Positions 21,171 through 30,548 of a stretch of DNA of 64,000 nucleotides are shown here, one piece after another. The stretch is from Bradyrhizobium sp. WBOS07 (GTDB taxonomy: Bacteria > Pseudomonadota > Alphaproteobacteria > Rhizobiales > Xanthobacteraceae), in contig NZ_CP029008.1 of the NCBI RefSeq assembly GCF_024585165.1, forward strand, positions 2,542,001 to 2,606,000, in the 5' to 3' direction. The notes beneath the pieces are model-generated. The model was not told where the DNA came from. It was given only the letters and a program-made list of their open reading frames with translations, and did no database searches. The position numbers were made by a program, and so were the translations under genes. Each line of letters opens with the position of its first letter. Position 1 is the stretch's first letter.

Positions 21171-21875
21171 TGGCGAGCCCTTTTTCCCGCAGCCTCGGGA
21201 CAGCCACGGATTCGTCCGATTTGGAATTATTCTGAGCCTTAGCGCAGTGCACCAATGGGCGCAAGACACGCTCTTTTCAGGCCCTTTGCCGCTGCCAGAA
21301 TGGTGAAAATCCCGGAATCACCCCGCGCTGGTATGGAGCAGATCGCAGGGCCCAGCAAGGGCAGCCGCCGGTTTTGCAGGGGAGCAACGCGGAGATTGCG
21401 GCGCGCGGGCCACGGCAGCGTCTTGCCGTCGATCGCCTGAGAAAAATACCGGCTTTTCGGCTGCGGCAGCACAGGCAACCCGGGATAAGACCCACTTCAG
21501 GAACCTTCGCCCTGCCCCCCGCCGGTGACATCTTGGCTGGCCTTATCGGCTTCAACGCCCGAGGGCCCGGGGGTTGTGCAGCCGCGAGCCAAAACAGGTC
21601 CAGGTCAAGCTGGAGCAAGGACACCTATCCACAGGCGCAGGCCATCAGACGAGCCATGCATCGCGGTAGGGACGGAGCCGGCCGGGGCCCCGCCGCGAGC
21701 GCGGCGACGGCGACGTGGAGGGCCGTCGCGCGTGCCGCGCTCGGATGAGCTTCGGGCCGGAGGCATGGCCCGGGAGCTCATCTATCTCCTGAGGGAAGCG
21801 TTGCGGCAGGCCAAACAGGGACGGAAGGACCGTTGAGATCAGGCCGGCCCGACCGATATCGCCCCTCGCCCCTCC
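21171..21875. other. 705-bp gap upstream of nuoA
   Basis: No convincing gene. The nuo promoter should be here, reading leftwards. Short frames on both strands lack family features, and their ribosome-binding sites are absent or badly spaced. No tRNA, terminator with a T-run, or recognised repeat was seen. Confidence 0.5.
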
Positions 21876-24170
21876 TCACCATTTGTAGGACACGCTGGCG
21901 GTCACGCGCCGGCGATCGCCGTAGAAGCATGACGCGGCAGACGCGCAGCTCGCGACGTAGATCTTGTCGGTCAGGTTGATCACGTTCAGCGCGGTACGCC
22001 AGTTCTGCCATTCGTAGTGGAGCGCGAGATCGCCGAGCACGACTGCGGGGACCTCGAGCGTATTGGCTGTATCCGCCCAGGACGCGCCGATGTAGCGCAC
22101 GCCACCGCCGAAGCCGAATCCTGCGAGCGGTCCGTCCCGGAATGTGTAGTCGGCCCAGCCCGAGACCAGAAGTTCGGGCGTGTTGGTCGGCGTCTTGCCG
22201 ATCAGCGTCGGATCGAGATCCTTGCTCACAAAGAGATTGTAGGACGTGAAGGAGCCGATGAATTTCAGCTCCTTGGTGGCATTGGCCACCGCTTCAAGCT
22301 CGATGCCGCGCGAGGTCACCTCGCCGGTCTGATTTTGCAGAATCGGGACGCTGCCCGGCAATGTGGTCGCGACATTCTGACGGACCAGATCGAAAGCCGA
22401 GACCGTGAAATAGCCGTCGAATCCCACCGGCGCGACCTTCACGCCGATTTCGGCCTGCTTGCCGGTCTCCGGCAGGAACAGCTGGTTCGCCGCGTTGAGC
22501 CCGATGATCGGATTGTAGCTCGTCGAATAAGAGACGTAGGGCGCGATGCCGTTGTCGAAATTGTAGATCAGGCCGGCGCGTCCGCTGAACCTGCTGTCGT
22601 CGCGGCTGCTGACCAAACCGCCGGTGTCACGGGCTTCCTGTGTCGTCTCGACCCAGTCGTTGCGGCCGCTCAGCACTAGGGTGAAATTGCCGAGCTTCAT
22701 CTGGTCCTGGAGATAGGTGCCGGCCTGCTTCTGCGTAATGAGGAAGTTACGGAACGGCGCGCTCGGCAAGGAAACCTCGGCTGCCCCATAGGCCGGATTG
22801 AAGACGTTGATCGAGGGCACACCGAACCCGAAGGCCTGGTAGTCGTCGATCTGATAGCCCTTCAGGTCAACCCCGAACAGCATCGTGTGCCTGACCGGAC
22901 CGGTGTTGAAGCGATACTCGAGCTGGTTGTCGAGATTGGCCTGATTGGCCGTGTTCTTCGCATACCAATTGTAGCGATTGAGCGTCGCCGTATTGATGTT
23001 GGCCCAATCGTTACCGACGTAGCCGCGATAGCTGATATCGACATGCGCAAAGCGAGCGTTCTGACGGAACGTCAGGTCGTCGGTGAGGTTGCGCTCGAAC
23101 CGATAGCCCAGCATCTCCTGCTCGCGCGTGAACTTGTCGACGGTGGGGTCGCCGACGAAGAAGCTGGTGGGTATCTTGCCGAAGGGTGCGGAGGTCACCG
23201 TGCCCTGGTAGGGCAGGAAGTTGATACCGCGGGTATCCTGCTTCGAGGCCGAGGCCAGCACCGTGAAGGTGGTGTCGGCATCCGGCTTCCACGTAAACGA
23301 CGGCGCGATGAAATAATTGTTGTCGGGCGTGAAGTTGACCTGGGTACCACCGTTCTGGACCTGGCCAACGACGCGATAGAACAGCTTGCCGTTCTCGGGC
23401 GCGACCGTGACCGGTCCGCCGAAATCGAAGCCGACATAGGCGTTGCCGAAATTGTTGACGCCGGTCTCGACGTAGCGGATCGGCTCGGCCGGCGGCATCT
23501 TGCTGATGACATTGACGATGCCGCTCGGGCTCGATCCGCCGTACAGCACCGCCGACGGACCGCGCAGCACCTCGACGCGCTCCATGTTGAACGGCTGCAG
23601 CTTCCAGCTGGCATAGGAGGTGTAGAACAGCTGCATGCCGTCGAGGAACAGCCCGATATCCTCGGACTTGAAGCCGCGGATCAGCCACCAATCGTTGCGG
23701 GTGTCGGTGCCGAACGTCCCTGCCCGCACGCCGGCGGTGTAGCGCAGCACCTCGTCGAGCTTGTTCGGCTTCTGGTCACGGATCTGCTCGGCGCCGATCA
23801 CCGACACCGATTGCGGCGTCTCGATGATCGGCGTGTTGGTCTTGGTGCCGGACGAGCTGCGCCCGGCGACGTAGCCGTTCACCGGACCGCGCGGCGTCTC
23901 GACGAAGCCGACATTGCGCTGCGGTTGCTGCGGTCTGTTTCGCGTGGCGACCTGGTCCGACGCCCGCGGCGCACGGCGCTGCGAGGTCGTGGCTGCGCGG
24001 CGACGCGCTTCCGGCGCGGTGACGGTCACCGCCGGCAAATTTTGCGCCCCACTCTGCGCGGACGATTGGGCAAGCGATGCCTGCGGCATCAACACCAAAG
24101 CGGATGCGGTCGCCAACACGGCCGACCGCAGCATTCCAAGACTGTTCAACGCGCCACCCCAAAGCTGCAT
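21876..24170 (-). CDS. TonB-dependent siderophore receptor (FhuA-like)
   Basis: About 764 residues from the ATG at 24170. A signal peptide ends ASLAQ, a Pro/Arg-rich linker follows, then a TonB-box-like IETPQSVSVIG region, the plug domain (RGFKSEDIGLFLDG, VLRGPSAVLYGGSSPSGIVNVISK) and a 22-strand barrel ending in SVSYKW. It imports ferric hydroxamate-type siderophores across the outer membrane; the exact ligand is not readable. No STN signalling domain is present. The start is uncertain: GTG 24221, ATG 24170 and ATG 24134 are all possible, and the last two place the signal peptide best. Confidence 0.88.
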   Translation of the reverse strand: MQLWGGALNSLGMLRSAVLATASALVLMPQASLAQSSAQSGAQNLPAVTVTAPEARRRAATTSQRRAPRASDQVATRNRPQQPQRNVGFVETPRGPVNGYVAGRSSSGTKTNTPIIETPQSVSVIGAEQIRDQKPNKLDEVLRYTAGVRAGTFGTDTRNDWWLIRGFKSEDIGLFLDGMQLFYTSYASWKLQPFNMERVEVLRGPSAVLYGGSSPSGIVNVISKMPPAEPIRYVETGVNNFGNAYVGFDFGGPVTVAPENGKLFYRVVGQVQNGGTQVNFTPDNNYFIAPSFTWKPDADTTFTVLASASKQDTRGINFLPYQGTVTSAPFGKIPTSFFVGDPTVDKFTREQEMLGYRFERNLTDDLTFRQNARFAHVDISYRGYVGNDWANINTATLNRYNWYAKNTANQANLDNQLEYRFNTGPVRHTMLFGVDLKGYQIDDYQAFGFGVPSINVFNPAYGAAEVSLPSAPFRNFLITQKQAGTYLQDQMKLGNFTLVLSGRNDWVETTQEARDTGGLVSSRDDSRFSGRAGLIYNFDNGIAPYVSYSTSYNPIIGLNAANQLFLPETGKQAEIGVKVAPVGFDGYFTVSAFDLVRQNVATTLPGSVPILQNQTGEVTSRGIELEAVANATKELKFIGSFTSYNLFVSKDLDPTLIGKTPTNTPELLVSGWADYTFRDGPLAGFGFGGGVRYIGASWADTANTLEVPAVVLGDLALHYEWQNWRTALNVINLTDKIYVASCASAASCFYGDRRRVTASVSYKW

Positions 24171-24258
24171 GTTCGCTACGACATGCCGCCTGTCCCCCGA
24201 CGGCATGCGCTTGGAGGTCACGCTTATGGGAGGGCGCGCAAATTCCCTAATTGAAAGC

Positions 24259-24279
24259 TTCTTAGAAAGACTCTTAGAA
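24259..24279 (-). promoter_or_regulatory. tandem TTCT-N-AGAA boxes, candidate iron-regulator site
   Basis: Two near-identical nonamers, TTCTTAGAA (24259-24267) and CTCTTAGAA (24271-24279), are spaced 12 bases apart, about one helical turn, upstream of the siderophore receptor. They resemble half-sites of the Irr/Fur-family control element known in Bradyrhizobium (TTAGAA...TTCTAA) but are arranged as direct repeats. The region also fits the AT-rich promoter gap. Confidence 0.35.
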
Positions 24280-24541
24280 CCGATCCAATTGCTCCCAAGA
24301 TTGCGGCCGACGCACTCTTCGGATTAGCCGATCCACGGGTCCGCTAGCGGAAGCCCGGGCGCTCGCCAGGCGCCGGCGGAGCCGGACGCGACCAGCGGGC
24401 TCCCGGCTTCAGGCTGCCGAGCGACGAAACCAGCCGGGCGGCAAGATGAAACCATTTTGCGGAACCCGCGAAACCATCCGGAAACAGATGGTCCTTAAGA
24501 CAAGAGCCATAGACGGCGGCAAAGCCCGTCGGGAGGCTCAG

Positions 24542-24745
24542 ATGAACCACTCAATTCACTCTGCTGATCGTGCGACCCACCTGAAGATCGTGGTGGTGGC
24601 GCTGGTTGCCGGCATCATGGTGGCCGGCTTCGGGATCGCGGCCCGCACCAATGCCGATTACAGCCAGACCGCCCAGTCCAGCCAGGTGATCAAGGCCGGC
24701 AAGCCGGTGGTGGTGACCAGCGCCGGGACGTCGGCGATCCGCTAA
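24542..24745 (+). CDS. small membrane-anchored hypothetical protein
   Basis: 67 residues with one N-terminal hydrophobic helix (about 15-36) and a short Ser/Thr/Val-rich exported tail. The ATG at 24542 is preceded by GGGAGG. A strong terminator follows 28 bases after the stop, supporting a real short transcript. No known domain. Confidence 0.7.
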   Translation: MNHSIHSADRATHLKIVVVALVAGIMVAGFGIAARTNADYSQTAQSSQVIKAGKPVVVTSAGTSAIR

Positions 24746-24773
24746 ACAACCGAAAAGGTCCGATTTGGTACAA

Positions 24774-24797
24774 AAAGGCCGCCTTTGGGCGGCCTTT
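24774..24797. terminator. bidirectional rho-independent terminator
   Basis: A perfect 10-bp stem, AAAGGCCGCC / GGCGGCCTTT, with loop TTTG, lies between convergent genes. A/T runs flank both sides, so it can serve the small gene to the left and the beta-barrel gene to the right. Confidence 0.85.
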
Positions 24798-24835
24798 CCG
24801 TTTGGCTACGGCGGGCATCCGTCTTGGAAATCGCC

Positions 24836-25957
24836 CTACCAGGTATAGCGAAGGCCGGCCTGAGTACCGGCGATCGAGGTTCCGAGTCCGCCAACGCCAG
24901 GCAGAAGCGGGTTCGGCACGTTGATGCTGCTGCCATGAACTTCGAGGTAGGACGACAGCTGCGGCGTCCAGAGCACGTTGACCTTTGCGGAACCGCGAAG
25001 GCCATTGGTACCGATCACGCCGGCCGCAACGGGAACCGCACCTCCAAGGGCGCCGGCGCCGCCCGCATCCACGATCCTGTAGTACTGACCCGAGATCGAC
25101 GGCTGGATCTTAAAGCCCAGCAAGTCCGCCTCGAATCCGACGCGCATGCCACCGTGAAATTCGGTTGAATCGCCCGCCTTGGTGCCGAAATTGGCGGTAT
25201 AGCTCTCCGAATAGGTCAACCCGACGGTGGGCTCCATCCACACCGTGTACGGGAAGTCGAACCGATATTGGCCGTTCCAGGTATAGGCCATGCTGCTGCC
25301 GTCCGCGGGCGCAACAAGGGCCACGCTGGACGTGTTGCGCGTCCAGCTCGCGAGCGCCGTGAAGTCGGTCGAAAAACCACCGTTGAGATAAGAGAGGGTG
25401 CCGGAGGTCGATGGAATTGAGCCATCGGTCGTCACTCCGCCCGTCGTGAAGGTGTGCGCCCATGAATGGGAGCCGGTCGCAATGAAGGTCAGCGCGTCGG
25501 TTGCGGTGAAGATGCCGATCCTGGTCACATCGACCGCGCCGGTCATCGTCGCGACGCTGACTTCGACCCCGGACGCCTGCGCCCTGTCGCCGCTGCCGAC
25601 CAGGTTCGCGCCGTAAAGCCACGCGGCGGGGGGCGGCGCCGCAAGGGCCGGAGCCTTGACGTACGGATCCTTGGCGTAGGCCAGCGCGCCGAACGGATTG
25701 CTGACCCCTCTGGACGCGAAGGGGTCGCGGCGGTCGAAATCCGACTCCTCTCCGCTGAAGCGCAGCATTCCCGGAGGCGCAACGACCCTGCGCTTCTGGA
25801 TCTGATCGCGAACGGTCTGGATGATGTTCTGGACGGTGTTGTTGATGACTTGCTGCGGAACATTGACCTCCTGTGCCGAGGCCGATCGCGTCGCAAACAG
25901 ACTAAGCAAAAAAGGTACGGCAACGGCAAAGCCGCGGCGGAGAATTCCTGCCTTCAT
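24836..25957 (-). CDS. secreted protein with autotransporter-like outer-membrane beta-barrel
   Basis: 373 residues. A signal peptide (cleavage near SASAQ, residue 29) is followed by a short helical segment (NNTVQNIIQTVRDQIQKRR) and a linker, then about 230 residues of alternating aromatic/hydrophobic strands with Gly turns, ending in the aromatic GLRYTW expected of an outer-membrane barrel. It resembles the autotransporter beta-domain family but has almost no passenger. The helical segment resembles one in the next small gene. Function unknown. Confidence 0.75.
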   Translation of the reverse strand: MKAGILRRGFAVAVPFLLSLFATRSASAQEVNVPQQVINNTVQNIIQTVRDQIQKRRVVAPPGMLRFSGEESDFDRRDPFASRGVSNPFGALAYAKDPYVKAPALAAPPPAAWLYGANLVGSGDRAQASGVEVSVATMTGAVDVTRIGIFTATDALTFIATGSHSWAHTFTTGGVTTDGSIPSTSGTLSYLNGGFSTDFTALASWTRNTSSVALVAPADGSSMAYTWNGQYRFDFPYTVWMEPTVGLTYSESYTANFGTKAGDSTEFHGGMRVGFEADLLGFKIQPSISGQYYRIVDAGGAGALGGAVPVAAGVIGTNGLRGSAKVNVLWTPQLSSYLEVHGSSINVPNPLLPGVGGLGTSIAGTQAGLRYTW

Positions 25958-26165
25958 GGTATTCGATCAGCCCCCTGCTTGGTTCAGCCCGAGCCTTGGC
26001 GGGAGAAAAATCCCGCAAGCTTCTGGTGCAGAGTTTTATGGGCAGACCACCCGCCGCGTCTTCACCCGATTGGCTGAATTGTGGGGGCGGGTGCATCAAG
26101 CGCGCTCACCTGATACTCATTTGCAACACTTTCCCCGGGCCACGGGGGCGCGCGCCGATCTCCGT

Positions 26166-26417
26166 CTACTCCGCCCCCGCACGGTTTCGCTTCTTCGTGG
26201 CGCGAGCCTGCGTTGCCGCTTGGCTCTGTTCCGGACGTTTCGTGGCCTTGCCTGCTTCCCGTGATCGGATGTGTCGCCGCACGTCCTCACGCACGTTCTG
26301 GATGATCGTGTCGCGCGACGACTCGGCCGGATCATTGCAGCGGGCCACGCCGCACAAAGCGACGAGCAGCGGAAGGGCGAGCATCGGCGCACGGGCGAAA
26401 TTGACGGTCCTGATCAT
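26166..26417 (-). CDS. small secreted basic protein
   Basis: 83 residues. It has a signal-peptide-like N-terminus (hydrophobic 9-24, ending VARCND, possibly a lipoprotein) and a basic, Gln/Arg/Ala-rich remainder. The segment DTIIQNVREDVRRHI parallels NIIQTVRDQIQKRR of the neighbouring barrel protein, so the two may share an interaction helix. GGAG lies upstream of the ATG at 26417. An overlapping frame on the same strand scores worse. Confidence 0.6.
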   Translation of the reverse strand: MIRTVNFARAPMLALPLLVALCGVARCNDPAESSRDTIIQNVREDVRRHIRSREAGKATKRPEQSQAATQARATKKRNRAGAE

Positions 26418-26656
26418 CGGAGTCTCCGAACATGTCGCCGGCTTGGGCCGCCCTGCTCGCCCTCAACACAGCGCAGCACGGTTGGTTTCACCGCTCGCGA
26501 CGGGCAGCATTTGGTCGAGGCGTCGCCGGACCCGGTTCACGAAGCGCTGAACACCGGGGCCTTTGATGTCGTCATCCCGCATCCCTTGATGTAGAATCCC
26601 GGAACGAGCCACCCAAGCGCGTTTCTTCGCTTTTTTCATTTTCTGAGTTTCCACTG

Positions 26657-28867
26657 ATGCCTGGTCATTTCGGGATCTTCGTTCTCGCAAGCGCGCGTCC
26701 CGTCTTCAAGTTGCAGGATCTGGCGCGCCGGGTCGCCGTTCTCGGCTGCGTCGCGCTGTCGATCCTGGTGTCGACGAAACTGCAGGCCGCCGCTGGCGAC
26801 AGGATTGCGCTCGTCGTCGGCAACAGCGACTATCGCAAGGTCCCCAAACTCATCAACCCCGCCAACGACGCCGCGGACATGGCGGCTTCGCTGGGCCGGC
26901 TCGGCTACTCCGTCAGGCACCTCGCCGACCTCGACTACAACCGCTTCCGGCAGGCCCTCATCGAATTCGGCAACGCGGCGAAGACGGCCGACAAGGCGGT
27001 GATCTTCTTCGCCGGCCACGGCGTCGAGTTGGACGGCAAGAACTGGCTGATCCCGGTCGATGCCGAAATCAAGTCCGAGATCGACGTCTATGCCGAGGCG
27101 ATCAATCTCGAGACCCTGATCGACATCTCGGTGATGCCGAAGACGATCGGCCTCGTGGTTCTCGACGCCTGCCGCAATGATCCGTTCGAAACGACCAAGG
27201 TTGCCGCTGCGGGGCGCGCGCTGTCGCCGCGGCCGCCCAAGACGGCATCCGGCCCGTCCGGTGCCCCGACGCCGCTCGCGGCCGGCGCACGCGGCCTCGC
27301 CCCTGTCGAGGTCAGCGACAACGTGCTCGTTGCCTTCGCGGCCGCTGCCGGCACGACGGCGAGCGACGGCGCCGGGCGCAACAGCCCCTACTCCGGCTCG
27401 CTGCTGCGTCATGTCGAAACGCCGCAGCTCGAGATCAACTATCTCTTCCGGATCGTGCACGACGAGGTCTGGAAAGAGACCGGGACGCAGGAGCCCGCGA
27501 TCTATGGGACGCTCCCGAAGGACGACATCTATCTCTACGGCGAAGCCGCCGTGGCACACGGCGATGGCGGAGCCGATGCCGAGCAGCTCGCCTGGGAATT
27601 CGTCCGCTCGACCACCGAGATCGCGACCTTGCGTCGTTTCGTCCAGCAATTCCCGGCGAGCCCCCATGCCGCCGCAATCGATCAGCGCATTGCGCAGTTG
27701 CAGACCGCCGAAGCCAACGCCTGGACCGTCGTCGAGCGACAGAAGTCGCCCGCGGCCTACCGCGCCTATCTGGATCTCTATCCGTTCGGCGAGCATGTCG
27801 AAAGCGCGCGGGTGACGTTGGCCGCGCTCGAGAAGTCGGCGAAGCCGGGCCAGGCCGGCGGCCAGATCGACATGCCCGCGCCGCCGCCCGCGAGCTATCA
27901 GCTCGCATCGGCCGCAACGACCGCCGGCAATTCGGAGGCGATCGAGAAGGCATGGGACGTTCTGAAGGAGTCGCGCGACAAGAGCGTGGTCGGCCGGTTT
28001 GCCGAGCGCTACCCGAGCTCGCGCCACAACCGGCTGCCGCCGGGCAGCGACCTCGCATTGCGCCCGGTCAGTTCCACCGAACTGATGCTGCGATCAGCCC
28101 AGGACGGCGACGTGAACGCCTGCTTCGACGGCGATGCCGCGGCTTGCGTCAGATCCATCAAGACATACCCCGACTACGTCCAGCTGCAATTCCAGCTGTG
28201 CCGGTCCAAGGGCAATCCCAGGGGATGCATGGCCAACGCGGTGGCCGAGGCGCGCAGGCGCGGGCTCCTGGTTTCCGCGTATACCCGGTCGGAACAGGAA
28301 AAGGTTCGCAATCGCGAATATCGCCGCGTCGTTGCCCGCGTGAATCAGAATGTCGGCAACGTGGTCAGCGGCGTCGTCAGCAATGTGGTCGGCAACGTCG
28401 TCAGCAATGCCGTTTCGACGGCGGTCAGCAACGCCGCATCCAGCGCCGCCAGCCGCGCAGCATCGCAGGCCGCATCAAATGCAGCCAGCCGCGCCGCGTC
28501 GTCTGCCGCGTCGAACGCCGCCGGCCGCTCGGCGTCGAGTGCCGCATCGAGCGCGGCCGGCAGAGCCGCGTCTGCGGCCGCCTCGAATGCGGCGAGCCGT
28601 GTCACCATTCCGTCCGACGTCCGGCTCAAGGAGGACATCACTGCTCTCGGCCGGACGGCCGGCGGTCTCAACCTCTATCGCTACAGATACAAGGGCGATG
28701 CAACGTTCTATGTCGGCGTGATGGCGCAGGAGGTCGCTCGGCTGGCTCCCGCCGCGGTGTCATCGGGAGTGGACGGGTTCCTGCGCGTTGACTATGGTCT
28801 GCTCGGCCTCGATTTCCTGACCTATCGCGACTGGATCGGGCGGCAACCCCATTCCGACATCGACTGA
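26657..28867 (+). CDS. exported caspase-like peptidase fused to an S74 intramolecular chaperone domain
   Basis: 736 residues. A hydrophobic export segment (about 24-44) is followed by a caspase/C14 p20-like domain starting IALVVGNSDY (residue 50) with the catalytic His121 in FFAGHG and Cys172 in LDACRND, both intact. A linker with tetratricopeptide-like helices follows (about 300-400), then a Cys-containing region (about 470-560). Residues 565-648 are 21 perfect tetrads (VVSN changing to AASx). The C-terminus (653-736) is an S74 domain: S653-D-V-R-L-K658, then YRYKG, YVGVMAQEV and VDYGLLG. S74 domains trimerise phage fibres and cut themselves off using a Ser/Lys dyad at this spacing. The start is not certain; no strong ribosome site is visible. 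Confidence 0.88.
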   Translation: MPGHFGIFVLASARPVFKLQDLARRVAVLGCVALSILVSTKLQAAAGDRIALVVGNSDYRKVPKLINPANDAADMAASLGRLGYSVRHLADLDYNRFRQALIEFGNAAKTADKAVIFFAGHGVELDGKNWLIPVDAEIKSEIDVYAEAINLETLIDISVMPKTIGLVVLDACRNDPFETTKVAAAGRALSPRPPKTASGPSGAPTPLAAGARGLAPVEVSDNVLVAFAAAAGTTASDGAGRNSPYSGSLLRHVETPQLEINYLFRIVHDEVWKETGTQEPAIYGTLPKDDIYLYGEAAVAHGDGGADAEQLAWEFVRSTTEIATLRRFVQQFPASPHAAAIDQRIAQLQTAEANAWTVVERQKSPAAYRAYLDLYPFGEHVESARVTLAALEKSAKPGQAGGQIDMPAPPPASYQLASAATTAGNSEAIEKAWDVLKESRDKSVVGRFAERYPSSRHNRLPPGSDLALRPVSSTELMLRSAQDGDVNACFDGDAAACVRSIKTYPDYVQLQFQLCRSKGNPRGCMANAVAEARRRGLLVSAYTRSEQEKVRNREYRRVVARVNQNVGNVVSGVVSNVVGNVVSNAVSTAVSNAASSAASRAASQAASNAASRAASSAASNAAGRSASSAASSAAGRAASAAASNAASRVTIPSDVRLKEDITALGRTAGGLNLYRYRYKGDATFYVGVMAQEVARLAPAAVSSGVDGFLRVDYGLLGLDFLTYRDWIGRQPHSDID
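28349..28600 (+). repeat. tetrapeptide (12-bp) coding repeat in the caspase-S74 protein
   Basis: 21 consecutive 12-base units encode four-residue repeats that grade from VVSN to AASR/AASN. They end four residues before the predicted S74 cleavage Ser. The regular small-residue periodicity suggests a tightly packed helical or coiled stalk between the protease part and the chaperone. Confidence 0.85.
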
Positions 28868-28877
28868 GGGACGCGAC

Positions 28878-30380
28878 TTGATTGTGCGCTGGCTGGCCCT
28901 GTTCATCGCCATCGGGCTCCTCTTCGACGCCGAAGCAGATGCCTCCAGCAGCCGCATCGCCCTGGTCGTTGGAAACGCGAGCTACGCGCATGCGCCGCGG
29001 CTCGGCACTCCCGTCAACGACGCCGAGGACATCGCCGCAGCTCTCGTCGGCCTCGGCTTCGACGTCGATCTGCGCAAGGACGCGACCATCGGCGATCTGC
29101 GCGCGGGACTTGGCGCCTTCACCGAAAAGTCCGCCGGCGCGGACATCGCGATTTTCTATTTTGCCGGATACAGCGCAGCTGCGGGTGTCGGCGGTTACCT
29201 GATCCCTGTCGATGCGCATCTGGCGACGCCTCAGTCCGCGATCGCGGAGACCGTTCCCTTGGCTGCGGTGACGGCCGCCGCGGCGCGGGCCCGCAAGCTG
29301 GGCCTGGTGATCCTGGATGCCATGCGGGAGAATCCGTTTCCTGCCACGCCGGATGGCCGCCGCAACGGCGCTTCCGTTGCCTCGGCCGCACGAGCACCGA
29401 TCCGCAACACGCTGATGTTCTTTCCGGCGGAGCCGGGTCGGACGGTGGAAGAAGGCGAAGGCCGCAACAGTCCTTTTGCTGCTGCGCTGCTCAAATACCT
29501 GCCGCAAGCCGACCTTGAGATCAACTTCATGTTTCGCAACGTTCGCGACGACGTCCGGCTGGCAACGCGGCGCAAGCAGACGCCGTACATGTATGGCCAG
29601 CTCTCCAAGGAGAGGATCTATCTCAATCCCGTCAAGCAGGTCGCGCACGGTGATCCCGCCGTCCTGCAGCGCTGCGACAATTCCGTTGCTGGCCTTGCGG
29701 AAGCTAGGGCGATCGGCGCCGACCAGGACGAGGCGCGAGAGAATCCGATCGCGGTCGCAGCGGTTGCGGCGTGCTCGGATGCGGTCAAGCTGTCTCCGGG
29801 AGCGGACCGGCTGCACTATCAGCTCGGGCGCTCACTGCACGCCGCGCGCGACTACGCCGGGGCGATGGCGAGCTACAAGGCGGCATCCGAACTCGGCAAC
29901 GCGCGGGCGCTCTACGAGCTCGGATTGATGTACGAGAGCGGCAACGGCGTCGAGAAAGATCCCGCCCGCGCCCGCTTCTACTACGAGATGGCCGCCGAGA
30001 AGAAGATTGCGCCGGCGCTCGTCAGCCTCGGCCTGCAACAGGAGCGCGGAATCGGCACGGCGAGCGACCCTGCACGAGCCTATGCCCTGTACCAGCGGGC
30101 CGCCGAGCTCGGCGATGCGACCGCCCTCAACAGGATGGGCGAGCTTGCCGAGAAAGGACTGGGGACCAGGCAGAACCTGAAATCGGCTCGGGCCTTCTAC
30201 CAGAAGAGCGCCGCAATGGGCGACCTCGAAGCCATGGTCAATCTCGCCCGATGCTACGCCAATGGGATCGGCGGCCCGCGCGACCTAGGCCAGGCCAGAC
30301 GGCTTCTGGCCAAGGCGGCGCAGGCCGGCAGCGCGGACGCCCGGCGCATCCTGGCTCATGTCGAGCCCAAAGCGCGATAG
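28878..30380 (+). CDS. exported pseudo-caspase with Sel1 repeats
   Basis: 500 residues. The signal peptide covers 1-22 (ending EADA). The caspase-like domain begins IALVVGNASY (about 27) and keeps the fold markers GYLIPVDA and GRNSPFA, but the catalytic His is Tyr98 (FYFAGYSA) and the catalytic Cys is Met149 (LDAMREN), so it is predicted to be proteolytically dead. Residues about 310-495 hold four to five Sel1/TPR-like repeats (LYELGLMYESGNGVEKD and similar), which usually mediate protein binding. It starts with TTG, with GAGGGA upstream, 10 bases after the stop of the intact caspase-S74 gene, so the two form an operon. Confidence 0.88.
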   Translation: MIVRWLALFIAIGLLFDAEADASSSRIALVVGNASYAHAPRLGTPVNDAEDIAAALVGLGFDVDLRKDATIGDLRAGLGAFTEKSAGADIAIFYFAGYSAAAGVGGYLIPVDAHLATPQSAIAETVPLAAVTAAAARARKLGLVILDAMRENPFPATPDGRRNGASVASAARAPIRNTLMFFPAEPGRTVEEGEGRNSPFAAALLKYLPQADLEINFMFRNVRDDVRLATRRKQTPYMYGQLSKERIYLNPVKQVAHGDPAVLQRCDNSVAGLAEARAIGADQDEARENPIAVAAVAACSDAVKLSPGADRLHYQLGRSLHAARDYAGAMASYKAASELGNARALYELGLMYESGNGVEKDPARARFYYEMAAEKKIAPALVSLGLQQERGIGTASDPARAYALYQRAAELGDATALNRMGELAEKGLGTRQNLKSARAFYQKSAAMGDLEAMVNLARCYANGIGGPRDLGQARRLLAKAAQAGSADARRILAHVEPKAR

Positions 30381-30471
30381 GCGAAATCCGGCGGGGGTGG
30401 CGGCCAAGGTGCAACAGCCCCAGAGGCGGCTGGGAGCTCAAATAACAACTGCTTGATTTATTTGCCAAAAA

Positions 30472-30548
<77 letters not shown>

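Noticed and set aside
21765..21836. 23-codon frame starting MARELIYLLREAL in the nuoA upstream gap
   Set aside because: GGAGG lies only one base from the ATG, which is too close; no conservation evidence.
26657..28867. S74 domain as evidence of a prophage
   Set aside because: No capsid, tail, integrase or lysis gene in the surrounding 10 kb, and the domain is fused to an exported caspase.
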